Source: an uncultured Lachnospiraceae bacterium (GTDB taxonomy: Bacteria; Bacillota; Clostridia; Lachnospirales; Lachnospiraceae). Taken from it: a DNA stretch of 33,230 nucleotides. Of this stretch, positions 22,813-31,217 are shown in pieces. The notes beneath the pieces were generated by a model. It was given only the letters and a program-made list of their open reading frames with translations. It searched no databases and was not told where the DNA came from. The number at the start of each line of letters is the position of its first letter. The first letter of the stretch is position 1. Made by a program: the position numbers and the translations under genes. Where the stretch lies: assembly GCA_947624815.1 (NCBI GenBank), contig CANQME010000028.1, forward strand, positions 1-33,230, written 5' to 3'.

Positions 22813-23730
22813 ATGGATGCGATCCAGAAGAATCTGTTAAAGGAAGTGGCGGCCCTGGACGCTCTGCCGGTGGGCGCCTATAATATCCGAAGCAACGGGC
22901 AGAGCGCGGCGAGGAATACGACGGCCTCGATCGACATCGTGACCAAGGAGGATAAGCAGGGCATCGACATCATCATCAAGCCAGGCACGAAGAACCAGAG
23001 CGTGCATATCCCGGTGATCATCAGCCAGAGCGGCTTAAAGGAAATGGTCTACAACGACTTCTTCATCGGCGAGGACTGCGACGTTACGATCATCGCGGGC
23101 TGCGGCATCTCCAACTGCGGCGGCGAGGATTCCCGTCACGACGGCGTCCACAGCTTCTATGTCGGGAAGGGCAGCCGGGTGAAATATGTTGAGAAGCATT
23201 ACGGCGAAGGAACCGGAAGAGGGAAGCGGCTGATGAATCCGACGACGGTGATCGAGCTTTCCGAGAATTCGGTGATGGAACTGGAGACCTCCCAGATCGG
23301 CGGGATCGACGATACGCTGCGGGTGACCAGCGCAAAGCTGGCCGCCGGAGCGTGCGTTATCATTCATGACAAGATCCTGACAGAAGGGGATCAGAAGGCG
23401 AAGGCGGAGCTTCGTGTGGAACTGAACGGGGACGGCTCCTCCTGCGACATGATCAGCCGCGGCGTGGCGAAGGGATCCAGCTATCAGGAGGTCGTCATCG
23501 GGATCGACGGCAACGCGGCCTGCAGCGGGCATGCGGAGTGCGATTCCATCATCATGGATCAGGGCGTCATCGTGGCGACGCCGCAGCTGAAGGCGACGAA
23601 CGTGGACGCGGCGCTGATCCACGAAGCGGCTATCGGCAAGATCGCAGGCGAACAGCTGATGAAGCTGATGACCATGGGACTTTCGGAGAAGGAAGCCGAG
23701 GAAATGATCATCCGGGGATTCCTGCAGTAA
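22813..23730 (+). CDS. SufB/SufD-family scaffold protein (short form)
   Basis: A 305-residue protein, start MDAIQKNLL at 22813 with GAGGTGAGAGGG upstream. It is shorter than standard SufB (about 465-495), lacking most of the N-terminal region. A beta-helix core carries CDVTIIAGCGISNCGGEDSR (about 92-111) with several cysteines, and the end matches the family: IHEAAIGKI (His270-Glu271) then GLSEKEAEEMIIRGF. The His-Glu pair is the SufB type rather than the SufD His-Gly. I infer a homodimeric scaffold working with the SufC-like ATPase. Confidence 0.87.
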   Translation: MDAIQKNLLKEVAALDALPVGAYNIRSNGQSAARNTTASIDIVTKEDKQGIDIIIKPGTKNQSVHIPVIISQSGLKEMVYNDFFIGEDCDVTIIAGCGISNCGGEDSRHDGVHSFYVGKGSRVKYVEKHYGEGTGRGKRLMNPTTVIELSENSVMELETSQIGGIDDTLRVTSAKLAAGACVIIHDKILTEGDQKAKAELRVELNGDGSSCDMISRGVAKGSSYQEVVIGIDGNAACSGHAECDSIIMDQGVIVATPQLKATNVDAALIHEAAIGKIAGEQLMKLMTMGLSEKEAEEMIIRGFLQ

Positions 23731-23736
23731 AAGATA

Positions 23737-23782
23737 CGGCCGGTACCGGCCGGGCCGTCAGGGACCCGGCCGGCGCCGGCCG
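23737..23782. repeat. Two 16-bp perfect palindromes
   Basis: CGGCCGGTACCGGCCG (23737-23752) and CGGCCGGCGCCGGCCG (23767-23782) differ only in the two central bases. They lie in the 84-base gap between the convergent sufB-like and patatin genes, each extendable as a GC stem but without a T-run. They may serve as weak transcription ends or protein sites. Confidence 0.6.
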
Positions 23783-23814
23783 AATGTGTATCTGGGACCG
23801 TCAGGCGCCGGGAT

Positions 23815-24663
23815 TCAGCGGCCGCCGTTCAGGAATGGCCGGATCGCTTCCGCGTCATGGTATCCCTTCTTGTAGAGCCGTCTCAGAGCGGCCTTGTCCC
23901 TGGTCAGGGTGCTGACGCCGCAGGTATCGTCCGGAGCCAGGATCATCAGCCGGCCCTGCGCCTCGTATTCCTTCGCCAGGGCCACTCCGCGGTTATACTG
24001 GTCGGCGCGCATACACAGCCGTTTGGCGGCGAGGGGATACCGGTGGCGGATCCGCTGCGCCAGCTTTTCATCCGTATCCGGGGTGCGGACCGTATCGCGC
24101 GGTCTGGTCAGGATCAGGACGACCTTATCGCAGCCGCGCTCGAACGCCTTTTCAATGGGGATCGTATCTCCCAGGGCCCCGTCGTAATAGGGGACGCCGT
24201 CGATCTCGCAGGGGCGGCAAATGAACGGGATCGCGCAGGAAGCCTTGAAAATGTCGTATTCGTCCTGCTTAAGATCCTGCTTTCCGAAATACTCCGGTTC
24301 GCCGTTCAGCGCGTTGGTGGCCACCGCAATAAATTCCATGGGATTGGCCATAAAGCTCTTAAAGTCCAGCGGATTCTCCCCGCCGGAATTGCTCAGGGGC
24401 CCGTAGATATAGTCCAGATCCAGATAAGCGTGGATCCGTGCGAAGTTCCGAAAACTCATATATTCCCTGCGGAAGGGGTATTCGGTATAAAACGGATAGT
24501 TGCGCTTCTTCTGCCCCGCGATGAAGGACGCGAGATTGGCGCTCCCGGCGGAGACTCCGACTCCGACGTCGAATTGGATACCCTCCTCCAGACAGTGGTC
24601 AAAAATCCCGGCCGCGTAGATGCCCCGCAGTCCGCCTCCCACGTCTACAATGCCTGTTTTCAT
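23815..24663 (-). CDS. Patatin-like phospholipase
   Basis: A 282-residue serine hydrolase. I start at MKTGIVDVGGG (24663); an ATG three codons earlier is closer to AAGAAGG, so either is possible. The oxyanion hole GGGLRG is at 9-14, the nucleophile Ser38 in GVSAG, and the dyad Asp161 in DGALGD. All catalytic parts are present. It resembles the YjjU-type bacterial patatins that hydrolyse acyl lipids. Monocistronic, convergent with the sufB-like gene. Confidence 0.92.
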   Translation of the reverse strand: MKTGIVDVGGGLRGIYAAGIFDHCLEEGIQFDVGVGVSAGSANLASFIAGQKKRNYPFYTEYPFRREYMSFRNFARIHAYLDLDYIYGPLSNSGGENPLDFKSFMANPMEFIAVATNALNGEPEYFGKQDLKQDEYDIFKASCAIPFICRPCEIDGVPYYDGALGDTIPIEKAFERGCDKVVLILTRPRDTVRTPDTDEKLAQRIRHRYPLAAKRLCMRADQYNRGVALAKEYEAQGRLMILAPDDTCGVSTLTRDKAALRRLYKKGYHDAEAIRPFLNGGR

Positions 24664-24709
24664 GTTGTTCATGCGCCTTCTTTCATAGGAAAATGCTTTA
24701 TCGGTGAAA

Positions 24710-24738
24710 AGTATAGCCGATTTTTCAAAAGAATTCAA
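24710..24738 (-). promoter_or_regulatory. Sigma-A promoter of the patatin gene
   Basis: On the minus strand TTGAAT (24733-24738), 17-bp spacer, TATACT (24710-24715). Confidence 0.75.
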
Positions 24739-24808
24739 GCCGTCCCATAAGTGTATCCAAAAAATAGTATAAGCCGCCTGAAAGGGTGTAAAAGCACTTG
24801 AAAAGCTT

Positions 24809-24853
24809 CCGAAGCATAGATTACATTAAGTTTTGCTTTCGGGTGGCTTTTTT
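24809..24853 (+). promoter_or_regulatory. Terminator-like hairpin in front of sigK
   Basis: CCGAAGCA (24809-24816) pairs with TGCTTTCGG (24834-24842) with one bulge. TTTTTT follows at 24848-24853, only three bases before the GTG start codon. It may be an attenuator or simply part of the leader. Confidence 0.4.
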
Positions 24854-24856
24854 ATT

Positions 24857-25483
24857 GTGAAGACCTATAAAAAACCGTTGTCGGCCCGTGAGGAGCGGGA
24901 CTGCCTGAAGCGCCTGGAGGAAGGGGACCAGGAGGCCAGGGATAAGCTGATCGAGCATAACATGCGGCTGGTGGCCCATGTGGTGAAGAAATACCAGGGC
25001 TCCGGTTATGATACGGAGGATCTGCTCTCGGTGGGTACGATCGGACTGATCAAGGCGGTCAGCACCTTCAACGCCGACCGGGGCCGGCTGGCGACCTACG
25101 CCGCCCGCTGCGCGGAGAACGAGATCCTGATGCTGCTCAGAGCCAATAAAAAATATTCCAGGGAGGTATCGCTTTATGACCCGATCGGCGTAGATAAGGA
25201 CGGGGAGACCGTCAGTCTGGTAGACGTGATCGAGACGGACAGCCGGGACACGCTGGAGGATATGATCCTGGAGCAGGATGTGAAGGAGCTTTACGAGGCT
25301 TACGGGCATTGCTTAAAGCCCAGCGAGCAGAAGGTGCTGCGGCTCCGCTACGGGCTTTTCGGCGGAAGGGAATATACGCAGAGGGAGATCGCCCAGCAGA
25401 TGGGGATCTCCAGATCCTATGTGAGCCGGATCGAGAAGAAGGCCATTGAGAAGATACGGGATGAGTTCGGACGGAATCCGTAG
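24857..25483 (+). CDS. sigK: SigK-type sporulation sigma factor
   Basis: A 208-residue sigma-70 factor. I choose the GTG at 24857 (MKTYKKPLSAREE), after GGGTGG; an in-frame TTG at 24833 has no site. Region 2 includes IEHNMRLVAHVVKKYQ, EDLLSVGTIGLIKAVSTF and RLATYAARCAENEILM, followed by SLYDPIGVDKDGE, which is characteristic of sigma-K/sigma-E. Region 4 ends with REIAQQMGISRSYVSRIEKK, the DNA-contacting helix-turn-helix. It should direct late mother-cell sporulation genes. The gene is intact, with no skin-like insertion. No long pro-sequence is seen with this start. Confidence 0.88.
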   Translation: MKTYKKPLSAREERDCLKRLEEGDQEARDKLIEHNMRLVAHVVKKYQGSGYDTEDLLSVGTIGLIKAVSTFNADRGRLATYAARCAENEILMLLRANKKYSREVSLYDPIGVDKDGETVSLVDVIETDSRDTLEDMILEQDVKELYEAYGHCLKPSEQKVLRLRYGLFGGREYTQREIAQQMGISRSYVSRIEKKAIEKIRDEFGRNP

Positions 25484-25493
25484 CCGGCGGGGC

Positions 25494-25522
25494 TTGTTTT
25501 TTTCCTTTCATATCGCTATAAT
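25494..25522 (+). promoter_or_regulatory. Promoter of galE
   Basis: TTGTTT (25494-25499), 17-bp spacer, perfect TATAAT (25517-25522). Confidence 0.65.
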
Positions 25523-25594
25523 AGAAAGAGAAAACGTACGCGCCCTGCCGGCTGCAGAACCGGCGCGGCGTACAGGATGACAGGAGGTAGGGAC

Positions 25595-26614
25595 ATGGCA
25601 ATTCTGGTAACGGGCGGCGCCGGCTATATCGGCAGTCACACCTGCATCGAGCTTCTGAATGCGGGATATGAAGTGGTAGTTCTGGATAACCTGTGCAATT
25701 CCTGCAGGGAATCCCTGAACCGGGTAGAGGAGATCACGGGGAAGAAGGTCATTTTCTATGAGGCGGATCTTCTGGACCAGGCGGCGGTGAAGAATGTGTT
25801 CGACAACGAGAGGATCGAAGCGGTGATCCATTTCGCGGGCTTAAAGGCGGTGGGGGAGTCCGTGTTCAAGCCGCTGGAGTATTATCATAACAACATCACC
25901 GGTACGCTGATCCTCTGCGACGAGATGAGAAAGCACGGCGTGAAGAGCATCGTGTTCAGTTCCTCCGCCACGGTCTACGGCGATCCGGCGTTCGTGCCCA
26001 TCACGGAGGAGTGCCCGAAGGGCGTGATCACGAATCCGTACGGCCGGACCAAGGGGATGCTGGAGCAGATCCTGACGGATCTTCATACGGCGGATCCGGA
26101 GTGGAAGGTGATGCTTTTAAGATACTTTAATCCCATCGGCGCGCACGAGTCGGGACGGATCGGCGAGAATCCGCGCGGCATCCCGAATAACCTGCTTCCG
26201 TATATCACACAGGTTGCGGTGGGCAGGCTGGTGTGCCTGGGCGTGTTCGGCAACGACTACGACACGCCGGACGGAACCTGCATCCGCGACTACATCCATG
26301 TGGTGGATCTGGCGGACGGCCATGTGAAGGCCCTGCAGAAGATGGATAAAGAGAGCGGCGGCGTCTGGATCTATAACCTTGGAACAGGAACAGGTTACAG
26401 TGTACTGGATGTGATCAACGCCTTTGAGGAAGCCAACGATCTGAAGATCAACTATGTGTTCAAGGAGAGGCGTCCGGGCGATGTGCCGGCCTGCTACGCA
26501 GATCCGTCGAAGGCGCAGAAGGAGCTGGGCTGGACGGCCAGACGCGGCATTAAGGAGATGTGCCGCGACGCCTGGAACTGGCAGAAGAACAATCCGGACG
26601 GATACGCGGAATAG
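25595..26614 (+). CDS. galE: UDP-glucose 4-epimerase
   Basis: A 339-residue short-chain dehydrogenase-type enzyme; CAGGAGGTAG precedes the ATG at 25595. The NAD-binding GGAGYIGSH is at 7-15, the catalytic Ser in SSSATVYG at 122-129, and Tyr149/Lys153 in YGRTK. C-terminal [15 protein letters not shown] and [14 protein letters not shown] are typical of GalE. It interconverts UDP-glucose and UDP-galactose for galactose use and surface sugars. Own promoter; galK and galT are not here. Confidence 0.96.
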   Translation: MAILVTGGAGYIGSHTCIELLNAGYEVVVLDNLCNSCRESLNRVEEITGKKVIFYEADLLDQAAVKNVFDNERIEAVIHFAGLKAVGESVFKPLEYYHNNITGTLILCDEMRKHGVKSIVFSSSATVYGDPAFVPITEECPKGVITNPYGRTKGMLEQILTDLHTADPEWKVMLLRYFNPIGAHESGRIGENPRGIPNNLLPYITQVAVGRLVCLGVFGNDYDTPDGTCIRDYIHVVDLADGHVKALQKMDKESGGVWIYNLGTGTGYSVLDVINAFEEANDLKINYVFKERRPGDVPACYADPSKAQKELGWTARRGIKEMCRDAWNWQKNNPDGYAE

Positions 26615-26674
26615 CATCTGCGATGTGCGGGACCGGCGCCCGGCGGGCCGGAACCGCGGCACCTGCGAAATGCA

Positions 26675-26686
26675 GAACAAATGTTC
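26675..26686 (+). promoter_or_regulatory. LexA (SOS) box 1
   Basis: GAACAAATGTTC matches the Gram-positive LexA core GAAC-RNRY-GTTY exactly. It lies 10 bases upstream of the -35 box of the radical-SAM gene. Confidence 0.8.
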
Positions 26687-26696
26687 GAAATAGCAC

Positions 26697-26725
26697 TTGC
26701 TTTTTCATGGCCTCTGTGGTAAACT
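26697..26725 (+). promoter_or_regulatory. Promoter of the radical-SAM DNA repair operon
   Basis: TTGCTT (26697-26702), 17-bp spacer, TAAACT (26720-26725), framed by the two LexA boxes. Confidence 0.7.
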
Positions 26726-26732
26726 ATGGACA

Positions 26733-26744
26733 GAACATATGTTT
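26733..26744 (+). promoter_or_regulatory. LexA (SOS) box 2
   Basis: GAACATATGTTT also fits GAAC-RNRY-GTTY. It covers the expected transcription start, a position where bound LexA would block RNA polymerase. Confidence 0.8.
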
Positions 26745-26761
26745 GCCATGGAGGCTGTTTT

Positions 26762-28135
26762 ATGCTGATACAACAGAACATGGAGCTTAGGGAGAAGCTG
26801 GCGATCCTTGCGGATGCTGCGAAGTATGATGTGGCATGTACCTCCAGCGGTGTGGAGAGGAAGGGCAGACCGGGGCAGCTGGGAAGCACGGTCTATGCCG
26901 GACTGTGTCACAGCTTTGCCGCCGACGGCCGCTGTATTTCCCTCCTGAAGATCCTGTACACGAATCAGTGCATTTATGACTGCCGGTACTGTATTAACCG
27001 CCGTTCGAATGATGTGCCGCGTGCGGCGTTTACTCCGGACGAGGTCTGCCGGCTGACGATGGAATTTTACCGCCGCAATTACATAGAAGGGCTGTTTCTG
27101 AGCTCCGGCATCCTTAAGAGCCCCGATTATACGATGGATCTGCTCTATCAGACCCTCTGGAAGCTGCGCTATGTGCATGGCTTTAACGGTTATATCCATA
27201 TTAAGGCGATTCCGGGAGCGGATCCGGTTCTGATCGAGCGGGTGGGGCTACTGGCTGACAGGATGAGCGTGAACCTTGAGCTTCCTACCTCAGAAGGGCT
27301 GAAGAGACTGGCCCCGTCCAAAGACAGGACACGGATCCTGACGCCTATGCGTCAGATCCAGAGAGGGATCGCCGGTCAGAAGCAGGGGATCGTGCCGGCG
27401 CCCGGAGTGGAGAGGAACGTGCCGTACCGGTGGAAGCGGCAGTTTGTGCCGGCGGGGCAGAGCACGCAGCTGATCGTGGGCGCTACGCCGGAGAATGATT
27501 ACCAGATGATAGCGGTGGCGGAAGCGCTTTATAAGAATTATGATCTGAAGAGGGTATTCTACTCGGCGTTTGTCCGGGTGAATGACGACAGTCTGCTTCC
27601 CGCGCTGCCCGGAGGGCCGCCGCTTCTTCGGGAACACAGACTCTATCAGGCGGACTGGCTGCTGCGGTTTTATGGCTTCTCGGCGGGAGAGCTTCTGTCG
27701 GAGACGAGTCCGAATTTTAATGTGTTTCTGGATCCCAAGTGCGACTGGGCGCTGCGGCATCTGGAGCGGTTCCCGGTGGAGGTCCGGACCGCGGATTACG
27801 ATACGCTGCTGCGGGTGCCCGGCATCGGCGTCCGTTCCGCGAAGCGGATTGTGACGGCGAGACGGAGCGGGAGGCTTGGGTTTGAGGATCTTAAGAGGAT
27901 GGGAGTCGTGCTGAAGCGTGCCGTCTATTTCCTGACATGCGGAGGCAGGATGATGTATCCGCTGCAGATCGACCGGGATTTCATCACCGCGCAGCTTCTG
28001 GGGGAGGAGAAGCGGCGGGCGTGGGATATCGGGCAGAAGGACAGCTACCGGCAGATGTCCATGTTTGATGACGGGTTTCTGAATCCGGCGCCGACAGAGG
28101 AAGACAGGCTCACGGCGGTTCTGGGTCAGATGTAG
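26762..28135 (+). CDS. Putative DNA modification/repair radical SAM protein (TIGR03916-type)
   Basis: A 457-residue radical-SAM enzyme; the ATG at 26762 follows ATGGAGGC, while an earlier in-frame ATG at 26726 would lie at the transcription start. Cys70, Cys74 and Cys77 form the C-x3-C-x2-C motif that holds the 4Fe-4S cluster. The middle resembles the radical-SAM barrel (FLSSGI, YIHIKAIPGA, NLELPT). A helix-hairpin-helix DNA-binding motif, RVPGIGVRSAKRI, is near 350-362. I recall this family as the partner of TIGR03915/uracil-DNA-glycosylase-linked proteins, function unproven. It precedes the TIGR03915-type gene by 33 bases, and two LexA boxes at the promoter suggest SOS induction. Confidence 0.9.
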   Translation: MLIQQNMELREKLAILADAAKYDVACTSSGVERKGRPGQLGSTVYAGLCHSFAADGRCISLLKILYTNQCIYDCRYCINRRSNDVPRAAFTPDEVCRLTMEFYRRNYIEGLFLSSGILKSPDYTMDLLYQTLWKLRYVHGFNGYIHIKAIPGADPVLIERVGLLADRMSVNLELPTSEGLKRLAPSKDRTRILTPMRQIQRGIAGQKQGIVPAPGVERNVPYRWKRQFVPAGQSTQLIVGATPENDYQMIAVAEALYKNYDLKRVFYSAFVRVNDDSLLPALPGGPPLLREHRLYQADWLLRFYGFSAGELLSETSPNFNVFLDPKCDWALRHLERFPVEVRTADYDTLLRVPGIGVRSAKRIVTARRSGRLGFEDLKRMGVVLKRAVYFLTCGGRMMYPLQIDRDFITAQLLGEEKRRAWDIGQKDSYRQMSMFDDGFLNPAPTEEDRLTAVLGQM

Positions 28136-28168
28136 AGAAGGGGACATACAGAGAGGAGGAGGACGGCT

Positions 28169-28933
28169 GTGACGGTATTTACGTGTGCGGATTCCTTCGA
28201 AGGGATTCTGTGCGGAGTCTACGATGCGTGGATGAGCAGGCTTGGGCATGCGAATGTGTGCCTGGAGCTGGCGGACATGGGGAATCTGCGTATGTTTGCC
28301 GAGTACAGGCAGGTGGAGGAGGATCCGGAAAAGGCGGACAGGGTGATCGGCGCGATCCGGAGAAAGGCCGGACAGGGAGTCTATGAGTGTGTCTATCATG
28401 CCTCCCTGAGCTGTGAGGAGCAGAAGGCGGATCGGATCTACCGCTTTCTTGTGTATGCGCTGCATACGGGGCCTGAGATAGTGGGTATGCTGCATATTCC
28501 GGCGGTCTATGAGCTGTTCCGGATGAACCGGTTTGTAACGAACGAGGCGATGCATATGATTGAATTCGTGCGTTTCTCCCAGACAGAGGGCGGGATCCTT
28601 TTCGGAACGGCCGCGCCGAAAAACGACGTGGTTCCTCTGATGGCGCCGCACTTTGCGGACCGGCTGAATGCGGAGAACTGGGTCATCTATGATGAAAAGC
28701 GGCGCAAGGCGGCAATTCACCGTGCCATGGGAGAGTGGATCCTGGCAGAGCTGCCGGACGACAGCTTCCGCAGGAGACTGGCGGAGGCCGGAGATCAGGC
28801 AGAATTCGAGAACCTGTGGAGAACCTATCACAAGCATATCGCCATCGCTGAGAGGACGAATCCGCGCTGCCAGATGAATCATCTTCCTCTGCGGTTCCGG
28901 CCTTATATGACCGAATTTCAGAAAGGAGTTTAA
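28169..28933 (+). CDS. TIGR03915-type putative DNA repair protein
   Basis: A 254-residue protein starting with GTG after GAGAGGAGGAGG. The N-terminal half includes FEGILCGVYDAW and the C-terminal half ELFRMNRFVTNEAMHMIEF (about 114-133), FGTAAPKNDVVPLMAPHF and RTYHKHIAIAERTNPRCQMN, all features of the TIGR03915 family. In many bacteria this domain is joined to a uracil-DNA glycosylase; here it stands alone beside the radical-SAM partner. No transmembrane segment. Its reaction is not known; DNA repair is inferred from gene fusions in the family and the LexA boxes. Confidence 0.88.
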   Translation: MTVFTCADSFEGILCGVYDAWMSRLGHANVCLELADMGNLRMFAEYRQVEEDPEKADRVIGAIRRKAGQGVYECVYHASLSCEEQKADRIYRFLVYALHTGPEIVGMLHIPAVYELFRMNRFVTNEAMHMIEFVRFSQTEGGILFGTAAPKNDVVPLMAPHFADRLNAENWVIYDEKRRKAAIHRAMGEWILAELPDDSFRRRLAEAGDQAEFENLWRTYHKHIAIAERTNPRCQMNHLPLRFRPYMTEFQKGV

Positions 28934-28966
28934 AGCAAAACTCCTGTGCGCGCATCGCCGGCAGAC

Positions 28967-28995
28967 TGGACTTTCCACGGCTGATGTGCTATACT
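28967..28995 (+). promoter_or_regulatory. Promoter of the cyclic-di-GMP operon
   Basis: TGGACT (28967-28972), 17-bp spacer, TATACT (28990-28995). Just upstream a 7-bp stem GGAGTTT/AAACTCC (28925-28944) spans the previous stop codon but has no T-run. Confidence 0.65.
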
Positions 28996-29065
28996 GGTTT
29001 CAGTTATCTGTGTGGAATGGTAATTCGGACAGGAGCAGACGCGCAGAAGGGAGTTATGCATAACG

Positions 29066-31195
29066 ATGGCGGATAAACGAAAACAGAAGATCCTGATAGC
29101 GGACGATTCCGAGATGAACCGTTCGATTCTGGCAGACATGCTGGGGGACGATTATGATATCATAGAGGCGGAGAACGGCAAGGAGGCGGTCGCGCTGCTC
29201 CAGAAGCAGGCGGCGCAGATCGATCTGGTCCTTCTGGATATCGTGATGCCCGAGATGGACGGCTTCGGCGTCCTCAGGGAGATGAACGATTTCCGGTGGA
29301 TCGAGAATACTCCCGTTATCATGATCTCCGCGGAGAGCGCGCCGGCGCGGGTGCAGCAGGCGTATGAGCTGGGCATTACGGATTTCATCAGCCGGCCCTT
29401 CGACGCGGTCGTCGTTCATCACCGCGTCGTGAACACCCTGCTTCTGTATGCGAAGCAGAAGAAGCTGATGAACATGGTGGCGGATCAGGTGCTGGAGAAG
29501 GAGAAGCAGAGCGCGCTGATGATCGACATCCTCAGCCACATTGTGGAATTCCGCAACGGAGAGAGCGGACAGCACGTGCTCCATATCCGCACGCTGACAG
29601 AGCTGATGCTTAAGCATATCAATCAGATGACGGACCGGTATAATTTCAGCAAGTCGGACATCGCCCTGATCAGTACGGCGGCGGCGATCCACGACGTGGG
29701 CAAGATCGCCATACCGGGAGAGATCCTGAATAAGCCCGGACGGCTGACCAACGAAGAGTTTGCCGTTATGAAGACCCATTCCCAGGTGGGAGCCTCGATG
29801 CTGGAGGCCCTGCCCGTCCATAAGGATGAGCCTCTGGTACGCCGCGCGTACGAGATCTGCCGCTGGCATCATGAGCGGTACGACGGCCGCGGGTATCCGG
29901 ACGGACTGAAGGGAGACGAGATCCCGATCTCCGCCCAGGTCGTGGCTCTGGCGGATGTTTACGACGCGCTTACCAGCGAACGCGTATATAAGAAGGCGAT
30001 CCCCCATGAGAAAGCGGTCCAGATGATCCTGAACGGGGAATGCGGCCAGTTCAATCCGCTTCTCATGGACTGCCTGCGGGAGCTGGAGGGCAATATCCAG
30101 GAGGCGATGGCCAGCAACGAGATCCGCGACTGGAACGATCCGAACATGCTCCGCAACCTGACGGAGGAGCTGATGCAGCGGGAGGAGCTGTCTGCGTCCG
30201 ACCGGACGCTCCAGCTGTTGGAGCATGAGCGGATGAAGTACCAGTTCTTCGCCGATATGTCTCAGGAGGTCCAGTTCGAATATACGGTGTCTCCGCCGGC
30301 GGTGATGATCTCCGAATGGGGAGCCAAGCATCTGGGACTGGATGAGATCATCCGGGATCCCCATCACGATCCGGCGGTGCTTGCCAGCATGGGAGCCGAC
30401 AGCATGGAGAAGCTGGCGGGACTTTTGGCGCGCAGTACGCCGGAGAAGCCGATCGTGGATTTCGACAGCGTGATCCGGATCGGCGGAGGTGAACGGTGGA
30501 TGAAGATCATCGCGAGGGCCACCTGGTCCAAGGACGAGCCGCCCGTCTATACGGGGGCGATCGGCAAGGCCATCGATATCCACGAGACCAGAGTGAAGAT
30601 GGCGGCCCTGGAGGAGATGGCGGCCCACGATACGATGACCGGCCTTTACAATCACAAGTTTGCGAAGATGAGGATCCAGGACATGATGGCGAGAAAGCCG
30701 GAGAGCAATTTCGCCCTCGGCATCTTCGACGTGGATCATTTCAAGCAGGCCAATGATACCTACGGGCACATGTTCGGCGATCAGGTTCTGATCCATATGG
30801 CGAAGACACTGAAGCGCAACATGCGTGAAGGAACCGTATCGGCTCGTGTGGGAGGCGACGAGTTTCTGCTGTTCTTCGAGTACCGCGAGCATGTGGATCT
30901 GGCGATCAACCGTATCTTCAATTCGCTGATCGGGACATACGAATCGTTCCCCATCTCCGTCAGTATGGGGGTGGCGAAGACGCAGATGCTCGGAACGGAT
31001 TATGACACGCTGTTCCATGCGGCCGATCAGGCCCTTTACGCGGCCAAGAGAGGCGGCCGCGGCCAGTTCCGCTTCTACGACGGCGACAGCTGCGAGACGC
31101 TTTCCCTGATCTCGCCGATCGACGGCGACACGCAGGAGGAAGCGGACACGGATGCGGAGAAACGATCCGGCGGGGAGGACGCCGGTTGTGAATAA
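29066..31195 (+). CDS. REC-HD-GYP-PAS-GGDEF signalling protein
   Basis: A 709-residue cytoplasmic protein; AAGGGAG precedes the ATG by 12 bases. The receiver domain (1-125) has phosphoacceptor Asp58. An HD-GYP domain (about 150-345) shows His209-Asp210 (HDVGK), His268-His269 and RGYP (275-278), so cyclic-di-GMP phosphodiesterase residues are present. A PAS-like segment follows (about 370-500). The GGDEF domain has an intact GGDEF at 596-600, so cyclase activity is possible; the inhibitory RxxD site five residues upstream reads REGT and is lost. It therefore has both making and breaking domains for cyclic-di-GMP under phosphorylation control. An Hpt gene follows 22 bases on, probably the phosphate donor. 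Confidence 0.93.
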   Translation: MADKRKQKILIADDSEMNRSILADMLGDDYDIIEAENGKEAVALLQKQAAQIDLVLLDIVMPEMDGFGVLREMNDFRWIENTPVIMISAESAPARVQQAYELGITDFISRPFDAVVVHHRVVNTLLLYAKQKKLMNMVADQVLEKEKQSALMIDILSHIVEFRNGESGQHVLHIRTLTELMLKHINQMTDRYNFSKSDIALISTAAAIHDVGKIAIPGEILNKPGRLTNEEFAVMKTHSQVGASMLEALPVHKDEPLVRRAYEICRWHHERYDGRGYPDGLKGDEIPISAQVVALADVYDALTSERVYKKAIPHEKAVQMILNGECGQFNPLLMDCLRELEGNIQEAMASNEIRDWNDPNMLRNLTEELMQREELSASDRTLQLLEHERMKYQFFADMSQEVQFEYTVSPPAVMISEWGAKHLGLDEIIRDPHHDPAVLASMGADSMEKLAGLLARSTPEKPIVDFDSVIRIGGGERWMKIIARATWSKDEPPVYTGAIGKAIDIHETRVKMAALEEMAAHDTMTGLYNHKFAKMRIQDMMARKPESNFALGIFDVDHFKQANDTYGHMFGDQVLIHMAKTLKRNMREGTVSARVGGDEFLLFFEYREHVDLAINRIFNSLIGTYESFPISVSMGVAKTQMLGTDYDTLFHAADQALYAAKRGGRGQFRFYDGDSCETLSLISPIDGDTQEEADTDAEKRSGGEDAGCE

Positions 31196-31217
31196 ATGAG
31201 ATGAGAGGAGAGGAATC

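Noticed and set aside
27290-28978. Minus-strand open frame (562 codons) over the radical-SAM pair
   Set aside because: Spans two real genes and their gap with no coding signature; shadow.
29056-29076. Six-codon leader peptide overlapping the start of the REC-HD-GYP-GGDEF gene
   Set aside because: The ATG is only two bases from the ribosome site and the peptide has no meaningful composition.
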